Shown: positions 22,871-34,329, numbered from the stretch's first letter. The stretch: 64,000 bases of DNA from Blastobasis lacticolella (GCA_905147135.1 LR990056.1:17932501-17996500), one strand, 5' to 3'. The notes: generated by a model not told the origin, from the letters alone. Translations and numbers: made by a program.

Positions 22871-24937
22871 ATGAGGACTTACAAAAGAAAAACCAGACGG
22901 GGTTCCACTTCTCAGGAAGTATATGATTTGGCATCAAAAGAAATATTAGATAATAATCGAAAATATAGAGAAGTTGCGGAGGAGTTTAATATTTGCCATG
23001 TGACACTTTATAAATATGTCAAAAATATTAAAGAAGGAAAGAACCCAGAAATTGGATATAAAAAACCCAGGCTTGTTTTTTCTCAAGACAAGGAATCCTC
23101 CATTACAGACTATCTTATAAAATGTGCCAATATTTACTTTGGACTTCTTCCTGAACAAGTGAGAAAATTAGCTTATGAAGCAGCTGTGTATCACGGAATA
23201 GAAAAAATTCCAGAAAGTTGGCATAGCAATAAAATGGCTGGCACTGACTGGTTCACATCTTTCATGAAAAGAAATCAAAACTTATCAATTCGAAGTCCTG
23301 AAGCCACGAGTTTGAGTCGAGCCACCTCATTCAATCGTACCAATGTACATAATTTTTTTGAAAAGTACAGAGAAGTTCTTCAACGATATGGGTTCCCTCC
23401 AAGTAGGATTTGGAATGTTGACGAAACTGGGGTAACAACTGTACAAAAACCTAAGAAGATCATTGCACAACGAGGTTTGAAACAGGTTGGAGCTGTTACA
23501 TCAGCCGAAAGAGGAACATTAGTAACTTTGGTAGCAGCAGCAAATGCCATTGGGAACTTCGTGCCATGTATGTTCGTATTTCCTAGAGTTCGTTACAGTG
23601 ACATATTTGTTAGCAATGGCCCTTCTCAGTCTATTGGTGCAGGAAACAGTTCGGGGTGGATAACGCAAAAAGAATTTGTTATGTTTTTAGATCACTTTAT
23701 TCAGCACATCAAACCGACACCTGAAGATCCCGTTTTGTTGCTTCTGGACAATCATCAGTCCCATGTAAATGCAGAAGTCGTTAACAAAGCCAAAGAAAAT
23801 AACATCATTCTTTTATCTTTTCCTCCACACTGCTCGCATAACCTCCAACCTTTGGATGTTGGGGTTTACGGACCATTCAAAAATTATATTAGCAGACAAC
23901 AAACGAACTGGATGGCCACTAATCCTGGTAAAACAATGACCATTTATAATATACCAGCAATAGTTAAAGAAGCTTTTCCTTTGGCTTTTACTCCCAACAA
24001 CATTACAAGTTCATTTAGAAAAGCTGGTATTTGGCCGTGTAACGAAGATGTCTTTCAAGATTCAGACTTTGGACCATCTTTTGTGGCAGATCGCCCCAAC
24101 CCAAATGCTGAAAATAATTGTAATGAACCGCAAGGGCCTTCGCGTGTTGATAATTTAGACTTGCATGTTCGCGATCAGTCCAGCTCCAGAATGTTTGTCT
24201 CTGAAAATGATCAGCCAGACTCATTAGATAATCTAAGTATTCACAGTTTGTCATTGAATTTGGATTCATCTGCACTGCCGGAAATTGAAAAGGAAAGCTT
24301 TAATATTGATATAAGCGTATCTGAAGTTATTGATCAATTGTCTAAAGAGCAGTCTGCTGGATCATCAAATCCTGTTGTTGACAATTGTTTGTCTAACGTT
24401 AATTATAATATAACTAAAGAGCCGATTGCTGGAACATCAAATATCAGCAAATGTGCAACTTTTTCGATAGAAGATTTTCGACCTATACCAAAGGCGCCAC
24501 CGCGCCCTGCTAACTTTAATCGTAAACGAACAAGGAAATCTGCGATTTTAACTGATACCCCGGAAAAGCAGAAATTAGAAGAGGAAGCTTATTTAAAAGA
24601 GATGAAGAAAAATAAAACAACTAAACCTAATGTAACTAAAAAGACTGATGCTGAAACTAAAGTTAAGAATAAAGGCAAGGGTAAAGGTAAGGGTAAGAAG
24701 AGTAATACACTGGCACAAGAAAACAAAGCTAAAAAGAAAATTTTACAAGACAGCGAAAGTGAAGAAGAAGAATGGTTTTGTTTGGTTTGTGGCGGATCTT
24801 ATTCGGATGATAATTCTGGAGGAGATTGGTTTAAATGCAGGTCTTGTAATCAATGGGCCCATGGAACTTGTATTAAGGGAAATAAATTATGTTTCATATG
24901 TTTAAATTGTAACTCCGATGACGATTACGAAGACTAA
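22871..24937 (+). CDS. Pogo-family transposase with PHD-like finger, 688 aa
   Basis: The ORF is uninterrupted. Residues about 12-55 form a Psq/CENP-B-like helix-turn-helix (YREVAEEFNICHVTLYKYV). About 66-150 resembles the CENP-B second DNA-binding domain. The DDE_1-type catalytic core has Asp184 (WNVDETG), Asp293 (LLLLDNHQSH) and Asp329 (LQPLDVG), with 35 residues between the last two. A Ser/Asn-rich linker, a Lys/Gly-rich nuclear-localisation-like stretch (about 600-625) and an acidic run follow. Residues 637-680 hold a C4HC3 PHD-like finger (C637, C640, C656, C659, H664, C667, then C674/C677/C680). The ATG is preceded by TTTTTCTTTTCAG, a good splice acceptor, so a 5' noncoding exon and an intron containing the SINE are likely. 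A domesticated gene is possible, but intact termini argue for an element-encoded enzyme. Confidence 0.93.
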   Translation: MRTYKRKTRRGSTSQEVYDLASKEILDNNRKYREVAEEFNICHVTLYKYVKNIKEGKNPEIGYKKPRLVFSQDKESSITDYLIKCANIYFGLLPEQVRKLAYEAAVYHGIEKIPESWHSNKMAGTDWFTSFMKRNQNLSIRSPEATSLSRATSFNRTNVHNFFEKYREVLQRYGFPPSRIWNVDETGVTTVQKPKKIIAQRGLKQVGAVTSAERGTLVTLVAAANAIGNFVPCMFVFPRVRYSDIFVSNGPSQSIGAGNSSGWITQKEFVMFLDHFIQHIKPTPEDPVLLLLDNHQSHVNAEVVNKAKENNIILLSFPPHCSHNLQPLDVGVYGPFKNYISRQQTNWMATNPGKTMTIYNIPAIVKEAFPLAFTPNNITSSFRKAGIWPCNEDVFQDSDFGPSFVADRPNPNAENNCNEPQGPSRVDNLDLHVRDQSSSRMFVSENDQPDSLDNLSIHSLSLNLDSSALPEIEKESFNIDISVSEVIDQLSKEQSAGSSNPVVDNCLSNVNYNITKEPIAGTSNISKCATFSIEDFRPIPKAPPRPANFNRKRTRKSAILTDTPEKQKLEEEAYLKEMKKNKTTKPNVTKKTDAETKVKNKGKGKGKGKKSNTLAQENKAKKKILQDSESEEEEWFCLVCGGSYSDDNSGGDWFKCRSCNQWAHGTCIKGNKLCFICLNCNSDDDYED

Positions 24938-25365
24938 AGATGAGTTACCATATCTAAAGAATTATAATAATTTTAAGGAAACAGTTAAAGACTTATTAGT
25001 TGTAACTAAATAGCTTTTAATACAAAAGATATAAAAAATAATATGATTGTCTATAGCAGACAAAAAATTGCTAACTTTGGATTTTTAAGGTCGGATTAAC
25101 CTTATTTTATTTTTAACCAGATTTTATTGAGTTGATTATTTTTAATTTAATTATTACTATTAAAAAAGACTGACTATCTATTGCCTCAAATAGTACAAAT
25201 GTTGATTAGCTGTAATTTAAATTAAGCAAAGATATAAGCCAAAATAATAATTTAATATTTCAAGTTGATAACTTTCTGATAGTAAAAACGTTAAATATGA
25301 TATACTTTGTTTTATTTTCTACTCATATTTATGGAATATTATCATAATCATATCAAGGTACTACT

Positions 25366-25422
25366 GTTAATACTTACCCCAAGGTAGTTAAAACTTACCC
25401 CAAAACTGGGGCAAGTATTAAC
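25366..25422. repeat. Right subterminal motif cluster
   Basis: Inverse copies of the GGGGCAAGTNTTAAC motif at 25366-25380 and 25387-25401 and a direct copy at 25408-25422, about 20 bp apart. They mirror the cluster at the left end. Confidence 0.7.
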
Positions 25423-25584
25423 AAGTATGTTTTTTTTAAAAACGTAATTTTGCGGCTAAAGTACAAGGCATTTGTCCCGGTTTTTAATTAAAAATCATAG
25501 AGAGGTAGTTGACGCTTCATAACGTTTAAAAATTATATCCCTAGCTAGTATAAATTCCGTTCAATCAATAAAAAAGTAAAATCT

Positions 25585-25608
25585 GTTAGTACATGCCCCT
25601 GGCTCCCC
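25585..25608 (-). repeat. Right terminal inverted repeat of the pogo element
   Basis: Ends GCCCCTGGCTCCCC followed by TA. Its inverse matches the left terminus at 22 of 24 positions. An AATAAA just upstream (about 25566) may serve as the poly(A) signal of the transposase mRNA. Confidence 0.9.
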
Positions 25609-26872
25609 TAGTTAGAGTTATTTTCTCGATAGACTTTACTATAAATAGTCGATTTTAAATGTGTGATAATAAATATAAGGCTGGGTACATATTTTGTTTT
25701 TTGTTAGTTTGTTACATTGAATTTTTATTGTTTAAAGCCTCTGTAGCGATGTCGTAAATTCTTTCACTTATAGAAAATTAATATTCTGCACGTGCAGGGG
25801 TCGGGGGGAGGAAAGTGGAAGAAAAATAGCAGAATCCCGCGGAACAGTCGAACGTGGGTGAAAACCGCAGGGATTATTTTATCTTTTACTTACCTAGGAA
25901 TTACAACAATTTCAAAATAAAATGTATTTTCATTATAGGTACAGACACAGCTAATTTAGAGTTTTATAAATCGAGTTAATTATTTTATGAATTCTATGTC
26001 TGTCAGCTATTAATTAGTTCCCTTAGTAACATGAGTTACTGTTTCTAAAAAGTTGAAAATTTTTCTTGTACGAAAAAGACAGTATCCCTAATTTTCGCCG
26101 TGAAAACAGCAATTACCTATTAAACTTGATGCCTTGACGATGACGCACTGTGATGCCTTGTTACAAAAAATAAAACAATTTCTCGCCATAATCCTTGATA
26201 TCTCTCTCAAGAACAGCAATATTGACGTAAGAGAAATAACCCTTTAAATATAATGTTAGTCGCAAAACTCCTGAGAGTGGACCCTTGACATCCATTCGCG
26301 TTTACTTTCCCCACCTTCCCGTTTGACGACTGGTCTCCGAGGGGATTCGCGATGTTTTATTTGGACTTTTTATTGTATCATTCGGGTGTAGGGCCAAGAT
26401 GTGACGAGCGGCGTAAAAGTTATGGCATACGATGGATGTCGCTTCGTACAGTGTTTGAGTGAAATGTGGAGTTGTTGTGGTTTTAGTACGCAGAGTTAGG
26501 CCGTTTATGCGTCGCCGCTTACAAGCCGGATAGAAAAGTTGTAGTTTGGCACGCATATGACGTAGTAGTAAAATAGTATTTAGATTTTATTATAATAATT
26601 CACAATTCGATTTCTTTACTTGACATCTATAATCATTCATTGACATTGGAATTTATATTGTAGCTGACAATGATACCTATCTTGACATTTTAAATTGTCT
26701 TTTAATTGATATTTTGACATTGCTTTGTAACTCTGTGAAAGAATATGTTAATGTACCTATTTTATGGGCTAGAATTACATGAATTTCTATGCAACTATAT
26801 TTATCAAGCCAAGAGTGGCGCCTAGTGCGCGAACGAACTTGCTGGGCTCGCTCATTTTTCCAAAGGCATTGA
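25609..26872. other. No gene recognised
   Basis: AT-rich. Contains the CGTTTATGCGTCGCCGC / AAGCCGGATAG repeat motif at about 26500-26535. Confidence 0.4.
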
Positions 26873-27115
26873 CACTGTCCGAACCGGTTAATAAATCCGG
26901 ATTTTAATAGTCAATATGCCCAAAATTCCGAGCTCGTTATACTCGCTTACCTATTCATTAGTTTGTTACTATATTCGCTCCAGGTCCAGCTAGAATTGGA
27001 AAAATTTGGAGCTCGCTACGATCTCTAATTTTTTAGTAATTCACACTGCCCGCACCGCTTTGTCAATCCGGATTTCATAAAAAAATATCAAAAATTCCGA
27101 GCTCGCTGAGCTCGA
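26873..27115 (+). repeat. Degenerate tandem duplication, period about 171 bp
   Basis: CACTGTCCGAACCG...AATCCGGATTT...AAAATTCCGAGCTCG (26873-26940) is repeated as CACTGCCCGCACCG...AATCCGGATTT...AAAATTCCGAGCTCG (27044-27110). Confidence 0.7.
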
Positions 27116-27120
27116 TCATT

Positions 27121-28224
27121 CTTTAGTAGATACTTTTATCACGTATATTACGCAATACGATAAATTTCGAGCTTGCTCCGATTCTGAGCTCGCTGTGCTT
27201 GCTTCCCTAAATTAATTTGTTTGTTTCTTTTAGTCGGAAAAAGCTAGTAATGAATAATTAGAGTCAAACTCTACCCATATTAACATTTCACGAAAATATC
27301 ACACCACTTCTAAACTACAATAAAAACTTTTAATAACATAATCTTGTTGAGATATTACCCCAGTACGTACGGCAACCGGGCAAGCGGCAATTGAAAGTTG
27401 TACGCGACACTTTGCTCGACATTCTTGTTGGGGTTTTAGCGGCAGCGGCTACAAATACAAGGGTATTGTAGAGGTCATTTGAAGCGCTACAAGTTGGCTG
27501 TACAGTTTCAAAACTTAGTAAGGGCCTCGGAAGGGAATGACGAGTTGGTCACTATGAGAACTTGCCACTGCGACGTTATTAAAGCTATGGGGATAAGTGT
27601 TTTAAACCCCGACGAAAAAAGTGCGGTTGTCATAAGTTTGACGTGTATATGTGTGTATTTATTTATTTATTTAAAACTTCATGCACATTACAGTACAATG
27701 GCGGACTTAAAGCTACGTAGCTTTTTCAACCAGTCAACCAGAGAACATTATTACCAAAAATTACAAGGCGGTGCTACAAAAGAATCTCTCGAGAAAGAAG
27801 AAAGAATGTATCTGTGGCTCTGTCTGCCTGTGGCATGGTAGCTTCCGAACGGATGGACCGATTTGGAAGACAGAAAGAAAACATTTATAGCACGTAGACA
27901 CCACGAAATGGTGGCGGTATATGCGTATGGGATTATAGGTTGTGTTTGTTTGTATGTATGTCTGTTTACATTTTCCTCAAAAACTACTAAGCCGATTTCG
28001 TTGCAGTTTTTTGCAATATATATTATTTCATAGCAATTTCACGTTAACATTGCAATCGAAAATCATTAAAATAAAAACCAAAATGTAACATTTTGAAAAA
28101 AACTGACGATGGTTGAAATGGTTTTTGGTACTTAAAGGAAAGAATTTAAAAGCCCCGACTGCTCGAAATATCCATTGGGGGCTGCTATTACGATATTATT
28201 TCCCTAATATGTAGTTATATTTTT
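27121..28224. other. No gene recognised
   Basis: A 120-codon frame (27479-27841) includes an ACAATGGCGGACTTAAAGCTA motif shared in inverse form with 10760-10800, a repeat rather than a gene. Otherwise nothing. Confidence 0.4.
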
Positions 28225-28475
28225 TATGTTATACAGCAGACAAACAGGCTACCTGATGGAAAGTGGTCACCGCTGCCTATGGACATCAGCAACACCAGGG
28301 GAGTCACCAATGCTTTGCCCGCCTCTGAAGAGACCTCTAATATACCTCTTGAACGATCCCATGTCATAGTCCAAAAGAAACGCTGTGGCTGGGAGCTCAT
28401 TCCACATCCGAATCGTACGAGCGAGAAACTTATAAGAATGAAAATCTAACATTTTATTTTGTTCTAGTTCCATAA
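28225..28475 (-). mobile_element. LINE 3'-end fragment (YDMGSFKRYIRGLFRGG type)
   Basis: Reverse strand reads ARTIRMWNELPATAFLLDYD, MGSFKRYIRGLFRGGQSIGD and SPGVADVHRQR-stop, a LINE C-terminus. Related copies: 31365-31525, 53690-53900, 58920-59135 and 61045-61170. Confidence 0.8.
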
Positions 28476-29436
28476 ATTCCACAGGGCTGGGAATGGCAGC
28501 CCACAATAGATTTTTCGAATAATCAGCGACATTAAAAAAAAAATTAGTTATTTTTCTTATAACAACAACAAGTACAACAATTTAAAACGTCGTGAGTATT
28601 TCAAAATTTTTTAATTGTATTGACCAAGTAATGTGCAAATTCCAAAGTCCCGTTTTTCGTAGGTGGGTGCTATACTAGGTTTTTCAATTGTACAGCCGAA
28701 GTCTACAGTAGCTCTGCGAAAGTACGGAAACGGTTGGGACAAACTTCGTTTGGCCTAACTTACTTGGAAACGAATTTGTGAAACAATTACGGTTAGGGCC
28801 TCGAATTAGTGTTGTTTATCGTCTGCTCGTCAACTTTTATCGCTGTGGGAGGGTTAGGTAGGCAGTTAATTTGCAATTTCTAGTGTGTTTGTTTATTTTA
28901 GAGTTTATTGTACACATGAAAGTTTAAGGGAAAATACAAAGTTATAGATAACACAACAGGCGCTACTTATTTTCAAAAAGAAATTTCTTCCAGTGGGCCG
29001 AGTTTAATAAATAATAATAACAATAACATCATCGTCATTTTGACGGCGCGAATGTAAATGGCAATAAGTGAAGTGAAATGTACGTTTCATGGAACAAGCC
29101 GGCTATAACGACCTCTAATTATAAGAGTAAAGCCTGGTATATACTGGGGAGGGTTGCCAAATCTAATATGTAATATAGTATCCGACTACATTTTTTGTCA
29201 AAATACTATGTACTGTTGGAAAAATACATAGTAGCCTATTTATTAACTACCCTAAATGGAAACTCCTATTCTTCTTGAATTTTTTGGTAACCCTGATACT
29301 AGGGGATAATTGTCTGACAGAGCTAGATAAGACGGACGAACATGGCATGACAAGTCGAGTAGCCTTGTCGGGGTTTGAAAAAAGGCCAAAATACAAGATG
29401 TCGGATGACGTCAGTGGACTGCACCGTCTTTCGTTC
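28476..29436. other. No gene recognised
   Basis: AT-rich, no credible frame or repeat identified. Confidence 0.4.
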
Positions 29437-29676
29437 GTGATCCAGGATTGGGCAGATCAGGTAATTACAGCAGGGTGACTGCCATCCTATCCCCGTGACC
29501 TTAAGAGGAACCTGATCATACTAATATGCATTCACTTAACGTAAGCGCATCCCTTAGAATTCAAATAATTTACACCTAACTCACACAAAGTCGTTGGTAC
29601 AAAGCTGCTCCTTGGATCGAACTTTGTACGTCTCGCTTACGAGTCGGACTGCTAGCTATTAGACCACCGACGCACC
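29437..29676 (-). mobile_element. tRNA-headed SINE
   Basis: GTGATCCAGGATT, CAGATCAGGTAATTACAG, GTCGTTGGTACA and CGCTTACGAGTCGGACT in reverse order of the family, with the degraded head at the right end. Confidence 0.8.
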
Positions 29677-30559
29677 GAAGTGTCCCCTTGTTCCCTTAAA
29701 GTGTAGTGTATACTAGGCTTAAAGCGCGCTTGTAACGGCGGTCCACTGGCGCGGTCGAGAGGCGTGAATGTACTGTCAGCGGCAGATTCCGACAAAAAGT
29801 GACTTCCCTTTGTTATTCTACCGCCATTAAAACTCTGGTAACACCCCGGGGGGATCGCCATACTTGGTATTTAAAAGTTTTAGGGCACAGCGTCATTTTG
29901 AATGGGCACGGAAGAGTGGTGCGGGGCGGTGGTTCTAATCGGGAATAATTTTGATATGATATTTGTTTTATTACTATTCTTGTTTTAATGTGGGCTACGG
30001 TGTCCGCGTCTGTCATTTCACACCTGTGTACAGCAGATTTAAACACACATTTACGACACACACACACAGCACAAAATTCTTAATAAAACAGACATAAACG
30101 AAAAAAGAAAAAGAAAAAGATTTATGAGATAATACACGTATTAAGGTATTCTGAACAAAGCTATCATGCATAGGACAAAAATTGGAAAGCTCAGAAAGTT
30201 TACGCACTGCCAAGAAAATGCTGTACAACATAGTCACAGCTCTATTATTGTGACAGCGTGGTGGCGTGGGGGCCGAGTCGCTCTTTTCTCTCAAATATGG
30301 TTGAATTGGTCGATGGCTGGGCCCTACGTTGTACTCGTGAACGGGTGCTGCCTTGGTGGACTGGCTTACTCTTGCTGTAGTTTTAGATACTTTTCTAGTA
30401 TAATATACCTATGTAATATGTCGAGCGCGGTCCGGCTCCGCCTGGAATTGTCGGGCTCTGCCCGGCTCTGACTGGTATTGATAATTAAAATTAATATTAA
30501 ATGTCCTACGCAATAAATAAATTTTGAGTTAAATCAATCAATATACGTTACTACAGCAG

Positions 30560-30715
30560 CAGCGTAGGTAGGCCTCCTACAAGGTGGACCGACGACCTGG
30601 TAAGGATCGCAGGTACCAGCTGGATGCGGAAAGCACAGGACCAGCCTTTGGGGAGATCTCTGGGGGAGGCCTATGCCCAGCAGTGGGCGTCTATTGGCTG
30701 ATATGATGATACGTT
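30560..30715 (+). mobile_element. RTE-type LINE 3' end
   Basis: Frame reads VGRPPTRWTDDLVRIAGTSW, MRKAQDQPLG and RSLGEAYAQQWASIG-stop, then GATGAT. Confidence 0.85.
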
Positions 30716-30754
30716 ACTACGTTACTAATCAAAGGTACGTTACTACCATTAGGT

Positions 30755-30925
30755 ACCACACACGACTCACGCGTAGTGTGGGACGCCCTCTGGCCAGATG
30801 GAGTGACGATTTGCGAAAGGCTGCGGCCACCCGCAGCTGAATGCGGCAAGCCGAAGACCCTGCATTGGAGGCCTATGTCCAGTAGAGGACTAGTATAGGC
30901 TGATGATGATGATGATGATGAGGTA
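30755..30925 (+). mobile_element. Second LINE 3' end with (GAT)n tail
   Basis: GTGTGGGACGCCCTCTGGCC, AGATGGAGTGACGATTTGCG, GAATGCGGCAAGCCGAAGAC and GGCTGATGATGATGATGATG; same family as 6771-7029. Confidence 0.75.
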
Positions 30926-30949
30926 TATTAATCCTGAGTTATCATCATC

Positions 30950-31302
30950 ATTTTGGCTTTAATGTCCCGGTTGTGCTCTCGCGCACGAGGGCCCGGGGTC
31001 CGCCTTGACCATGATCCAGGATTTGGCAGGTCAGGTAATTACAGTGGAGCGACTGCCGTCTGACCTCCATGACCCTGCTAACAAGGGAAACTGACCAGAT
31101 TGGATCATGGTTACACATCCAGTCGCCTGAATGTGCAGGTTTCATCACGATGTTTTCCCTCACCGTAAGAGCATCGGTTAGTATTCAACTAATGTACATA
31201 ACACAGAAAACAGTCATTGGTACATGGCCGGAGCGGGATTCGAACCTGGGACCTCTGGCTTACGAGTCGTATACTCTAACCGTTCGGCCACCGACGCTCT
31301 CA
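30950..31302 (-). mobile_element. tRNA-headed SINE, near full length
   Basis: The reverse strand runs from the head (GTGGCCGAACGGTTAGAGTA, GGTTCGAATCCC) through the body to AACCGGGACATTAAAGCC. Confidence 0.88.
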
Positions 31303-31364
31303 CCGACGATATTAATCCTGAGTTATCCACTTGCTAAACTGCCGGTCCATCATTATAATTTTTT

Positions 31365-31525
31365 CATTTTTTTTATGTTATGCGGCAGACAAACAGGCAA
31401 GCGGGCCACCTGATGGAAAGTGGTCACCGCTGCCTATGGACATCAGCCACACCAGGGGAGTCACCAATGCGTATACTGCCTCTGAAGAGACCTCCAATGA
31501 ACCTGTTGAACGATCCCATAATCCC
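31365..31525 (-). mobile_element. LINE 3'-end fragment (GSFKRYIRG type)
   Basis: GGCAGACAAACAGGCAAGCG, CACCTGATGGAAAGTGGTCA and CCTCTGAAGAGACCTCCAAT match the inverse of 58920-59135. Confidence 0.8.
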
Positions 31526-31559
31526 TCTTGATCGATTTTATATATCTAATAAACGCATC

Positions 31560-31700
31560 CCATTGGCGGACGCATCCGATACAGCGTCCACTGATTGGTG
31601 TTATAAATCAGCAGCGCCGTCCGCGGCAATAACGCGCCAATCAGTCATCGCGGACGGCGTGACGTCACGCGGACCGCGGGTGATCTATTGCACGCAGTAT
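31560..31700 (+). promoter_or_regulatory. CpG-rich promoter-like patch
   Basis: It contains ATTGG boxes (31562, 31594), a CCAATCAG (31638), the full palindromic CRE TGACGTCA at 31660-31667 and dense CpG in an AT-rich setting. No transcript is evident downstream, so it may instead be a repeat end. Confidence 0.3.
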
Positions 31701-33540
31701 TAGAGCCTGCATATTGCATTGCTTGCTGAATTATTTAGCTGGTTTTGCTGCGCTGGACGCTGCGTCAGTGGCGTAGTGCTTAAGGGGGGCACCGATTATC
31801 GATTCGATATGACTGCTGCAAAATAAAAAGAATGTGGGAGTAGATTCCATACTATGTGAGCATGGGTATCGTATTAAAAAGTAGCTTTTGCCACAATGCC
31901 GTCCGCGTAATATTGAGTTTTGTGTGAAAAAATCCATCATATATCATTTAATACCGATCAGTTAGTTCGTAAAAAGCCCACGATACTGCGAGAACCTGCG
32001 AGAAATGTACTAAATTACACCCATCCCATCCTGACAAACTTTCGGTTTTCATTAGTAAGAGAGGATATCTGTCGTGTCTTCATCAATTCTGTATTTTGTT
32101 CCCTGGAAACCGGAGTTAAGTACTGGCAATGAACACTAATAAATTTTATAAATGTCTTCTCATATTTCGATAGAAATTAACGACTTTATTCGAGATTTTA
32201 TTGTCAGGTTGGACATAAAATGTCTTGATCCTTGAAAGACATTCTCGGTCTTCGTTATGACTTATGATACAGAAAAAACTTAGCACGGGGCTATAAGTGT
32301 ATTTATTTGTATTTTATTATCTCGGGGAAAGTATAAAAAGAGTACGAGATCTACATTAAAAATGCACTTCGCAGACAATGCGTCGACTCTCGTTGTATTT
32401 TATCATTTCCAGTGGGCAACATCTAGATTAACACAAATTCTCTGTGTTGCCATTATCCGCTTTATTGTGTACATTCTGCGAGATAAAACAGAACGAACAA
32501 AGACTTGCTTCGCCGTATTAACGTAGATTACGTCGGACCGAGTTTAACGAAGTTGTATAAAATTGCAAACTGGCAGACACGTCTGGCTCGCTATGCAGTG
32601 TTTTTGACAACGCAGGTGCCACTGTGTGTATTAACATATTGTCCTTCCAATCGTAACAGAACAACGCAAACATTGTCGCTTGGCAGCAGAAATAGATAAG
32701 GCGGTAGTACTCACCCAGGTGTAGTCGTCAGTCTTCAGTGTCCTACGACCTGATCAATTTTTCATTCCATTTAACAGTCAAAAAAGTCGGTCGCGGTTAA
32801 ATGTATATGAATTTTTGACGATTGCGTCTTAATAACGACTTGGGTCTAAGTGAACGTGCAGTCACCGAAAGAACATCGTTTAATATTTAGCTAGTATATA
32901 ACCATTCAATATCTGTGACATCTATAACTCAGAAAAATACATTTGTAGGTCCATAGTGGCAGTGAGGATCGCACGCGACACCGAGTACTATGAGATATTA
33001 ATTATATTACGTCATGAGTCCCTAAAGGAACTTTTTACGTTATTTTGATACGTTACATAGTCACATTATCAAAATAAGGAAGACAGCTACAGTACAAATA
33101 TTAAACTAAACCGACTTCTCATCCAAGACGTCCCATCTCACCTTCAAGGCTCAGACTCGTCGTTGAAACAAGAATACTCGGCAGTCGGATTAGCATCGCG
33201 GAGACAGACGGCGGGTCCTAACTTTATTACGGCGCCCGAAGCGTTGCACGACAATGAAATATAACAAAAATCCCCCCCTTCTTTTCCCCTTACCCTTACC
33301 CCCTGTAATCCGCGAACCACCCGCCCGCCACTAACATCGGAAACTTTATTTCATTGCACTCGGACAAAAAGACTTAGATAAACGGCGATATTGAATTTCC
33401 TGGAATAGATAGCCCCCCCTCCTTCTCAACCACATTCGTTCCACTCATATTTCTAGCACACTAAAGGAATGGAAATTGGCCGTGTGGTAGTTTTAAACGT
33501 ATTCTTCGGCTTTCGTATAGCGTACCTGGGTTTATATTAC
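31701..33540. other. No gene recognised
   Basis: Short frames only. A C-rich run at about 33270-33305 is the only compositional oddity. Confidence 0.4.
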
Positions 33541-33615
33541 GAGTAGCCCGATTTCGTCCGGTGACAATGATGCATGCAACTGCGTCGAAATATTGGGCTA
33601 CTCCAAATCAATCTA

Positions 33616-33845
33616 ATTTCTGCCACAAAGTAACAATGCTTGCATTGTTGTGCTCCGGTTTGAGGCTATAACTGTACTGGCTAAGGTAGCCAGTGGAATT
33701 ACGGGCATGAGGCAATTCATCTTAGTGCTCACAGTGAGAACCTGCGGTCCTGCATTTTTGTTGCTTGCAATCGTAGATGTTATGAGCGACAGTTACCGTT
33801 TACCATGAAGTTACCACTTATATACTCGTTTGTCATTGTGTAGTA
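33616..33845 (+). repeat. Dispersed LINE-like 3' repeat (TTGTGCTCCGGTTTGA family)
   Basis: GCATTGTTGTGCTCCGGTTT, AAGGTAGCCAGTGGAATTAC, GGCATGAGGCA and GTAGATGTTATGAGCGACAG match 46896-47115 and 54495-54685 in order. Confidence 0.7.
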
Positions 33846-34123
33846 TTAAAAAAACATCAAAACAAACCAGCTTATAATACAAAGAAATGTACGCACTCTC
33901 ACGTTTAATATTAAAAGGACTGTAATACCAAACCATCCACCGAGCTCTATATATCAAAACGTCACCTTAGGGTCCAGCATGAGCCCCTTACACTCATGAT
34001 AAGGGCCCTTATGTACATTATCTTCGGACAATTTGCTTGCTCATATATCAACTCAAACGAAACGGCCCTTCGGTCGAGGTTCATTCCTGTTTTCACCATT
34101 GTTTTGTCGTTCCTGTCGTCTAA

Positions 34124-34329
34124 TTACGTAACATTGTTGGTAACAATAATTTGATGTCAATGATTGAAATTGTTATTTTTGCTACTACGTGTAATCGATT
34201 TCATAGTATCAGTTTACTGCAATGGAACTTTGTTAGCAACTGACCCTACAAAATCGATGATACGGAATCGCAAAGGTAACAATTTCAATCATGGAAATCA
34301 GAGAATTGTTACCAACAGAGTTACGTAAT
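34124..34329. mobile_element. 206-bp MITE, TA target site
   Basis: Flanked by TA. Ends ATTACGTAAC and GTTACGTAAT. The outer ~55 bp of each side pair as inverted repeats (TTGGTAACAAT, ATGATTGAAATTGTTA). TA duplication suggests a Tc1/mariner-type non-autonomous element. A truncated copy lies at about 53579-53640. Confidence 0.85.

Larger units (their letters stand above)
22101..25608 (+). mobile_element. Complete pogo-type DNA transposon
   Basis: The element is flanked by TA (22099-22100 and 25609-25610). It begins GGGGAGCCAGGGGCTTGTAT and ends with the inverse, so the 24-bp terminal inverted repeats match at 22 positions. A subterminal motif of the form GGGGCAAGTNTTAAC recurs at both ends. 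One long ORF encodes a DDD transposase. TA target duplication and the domain order place it in the Tc1/mariner-pogo group. A SINE at 22535-22799 lies between the left end and the ORF. All parts needed for an autonomous element look intact, though mobility cannot be judged from sequence alone. Confidence 0.92.

Noticed and set aside
24015..24275. 86-codon frame antisense to the transposase
   Set aside because: A shadow frame with no motif; the sense ORF explains the sequence.
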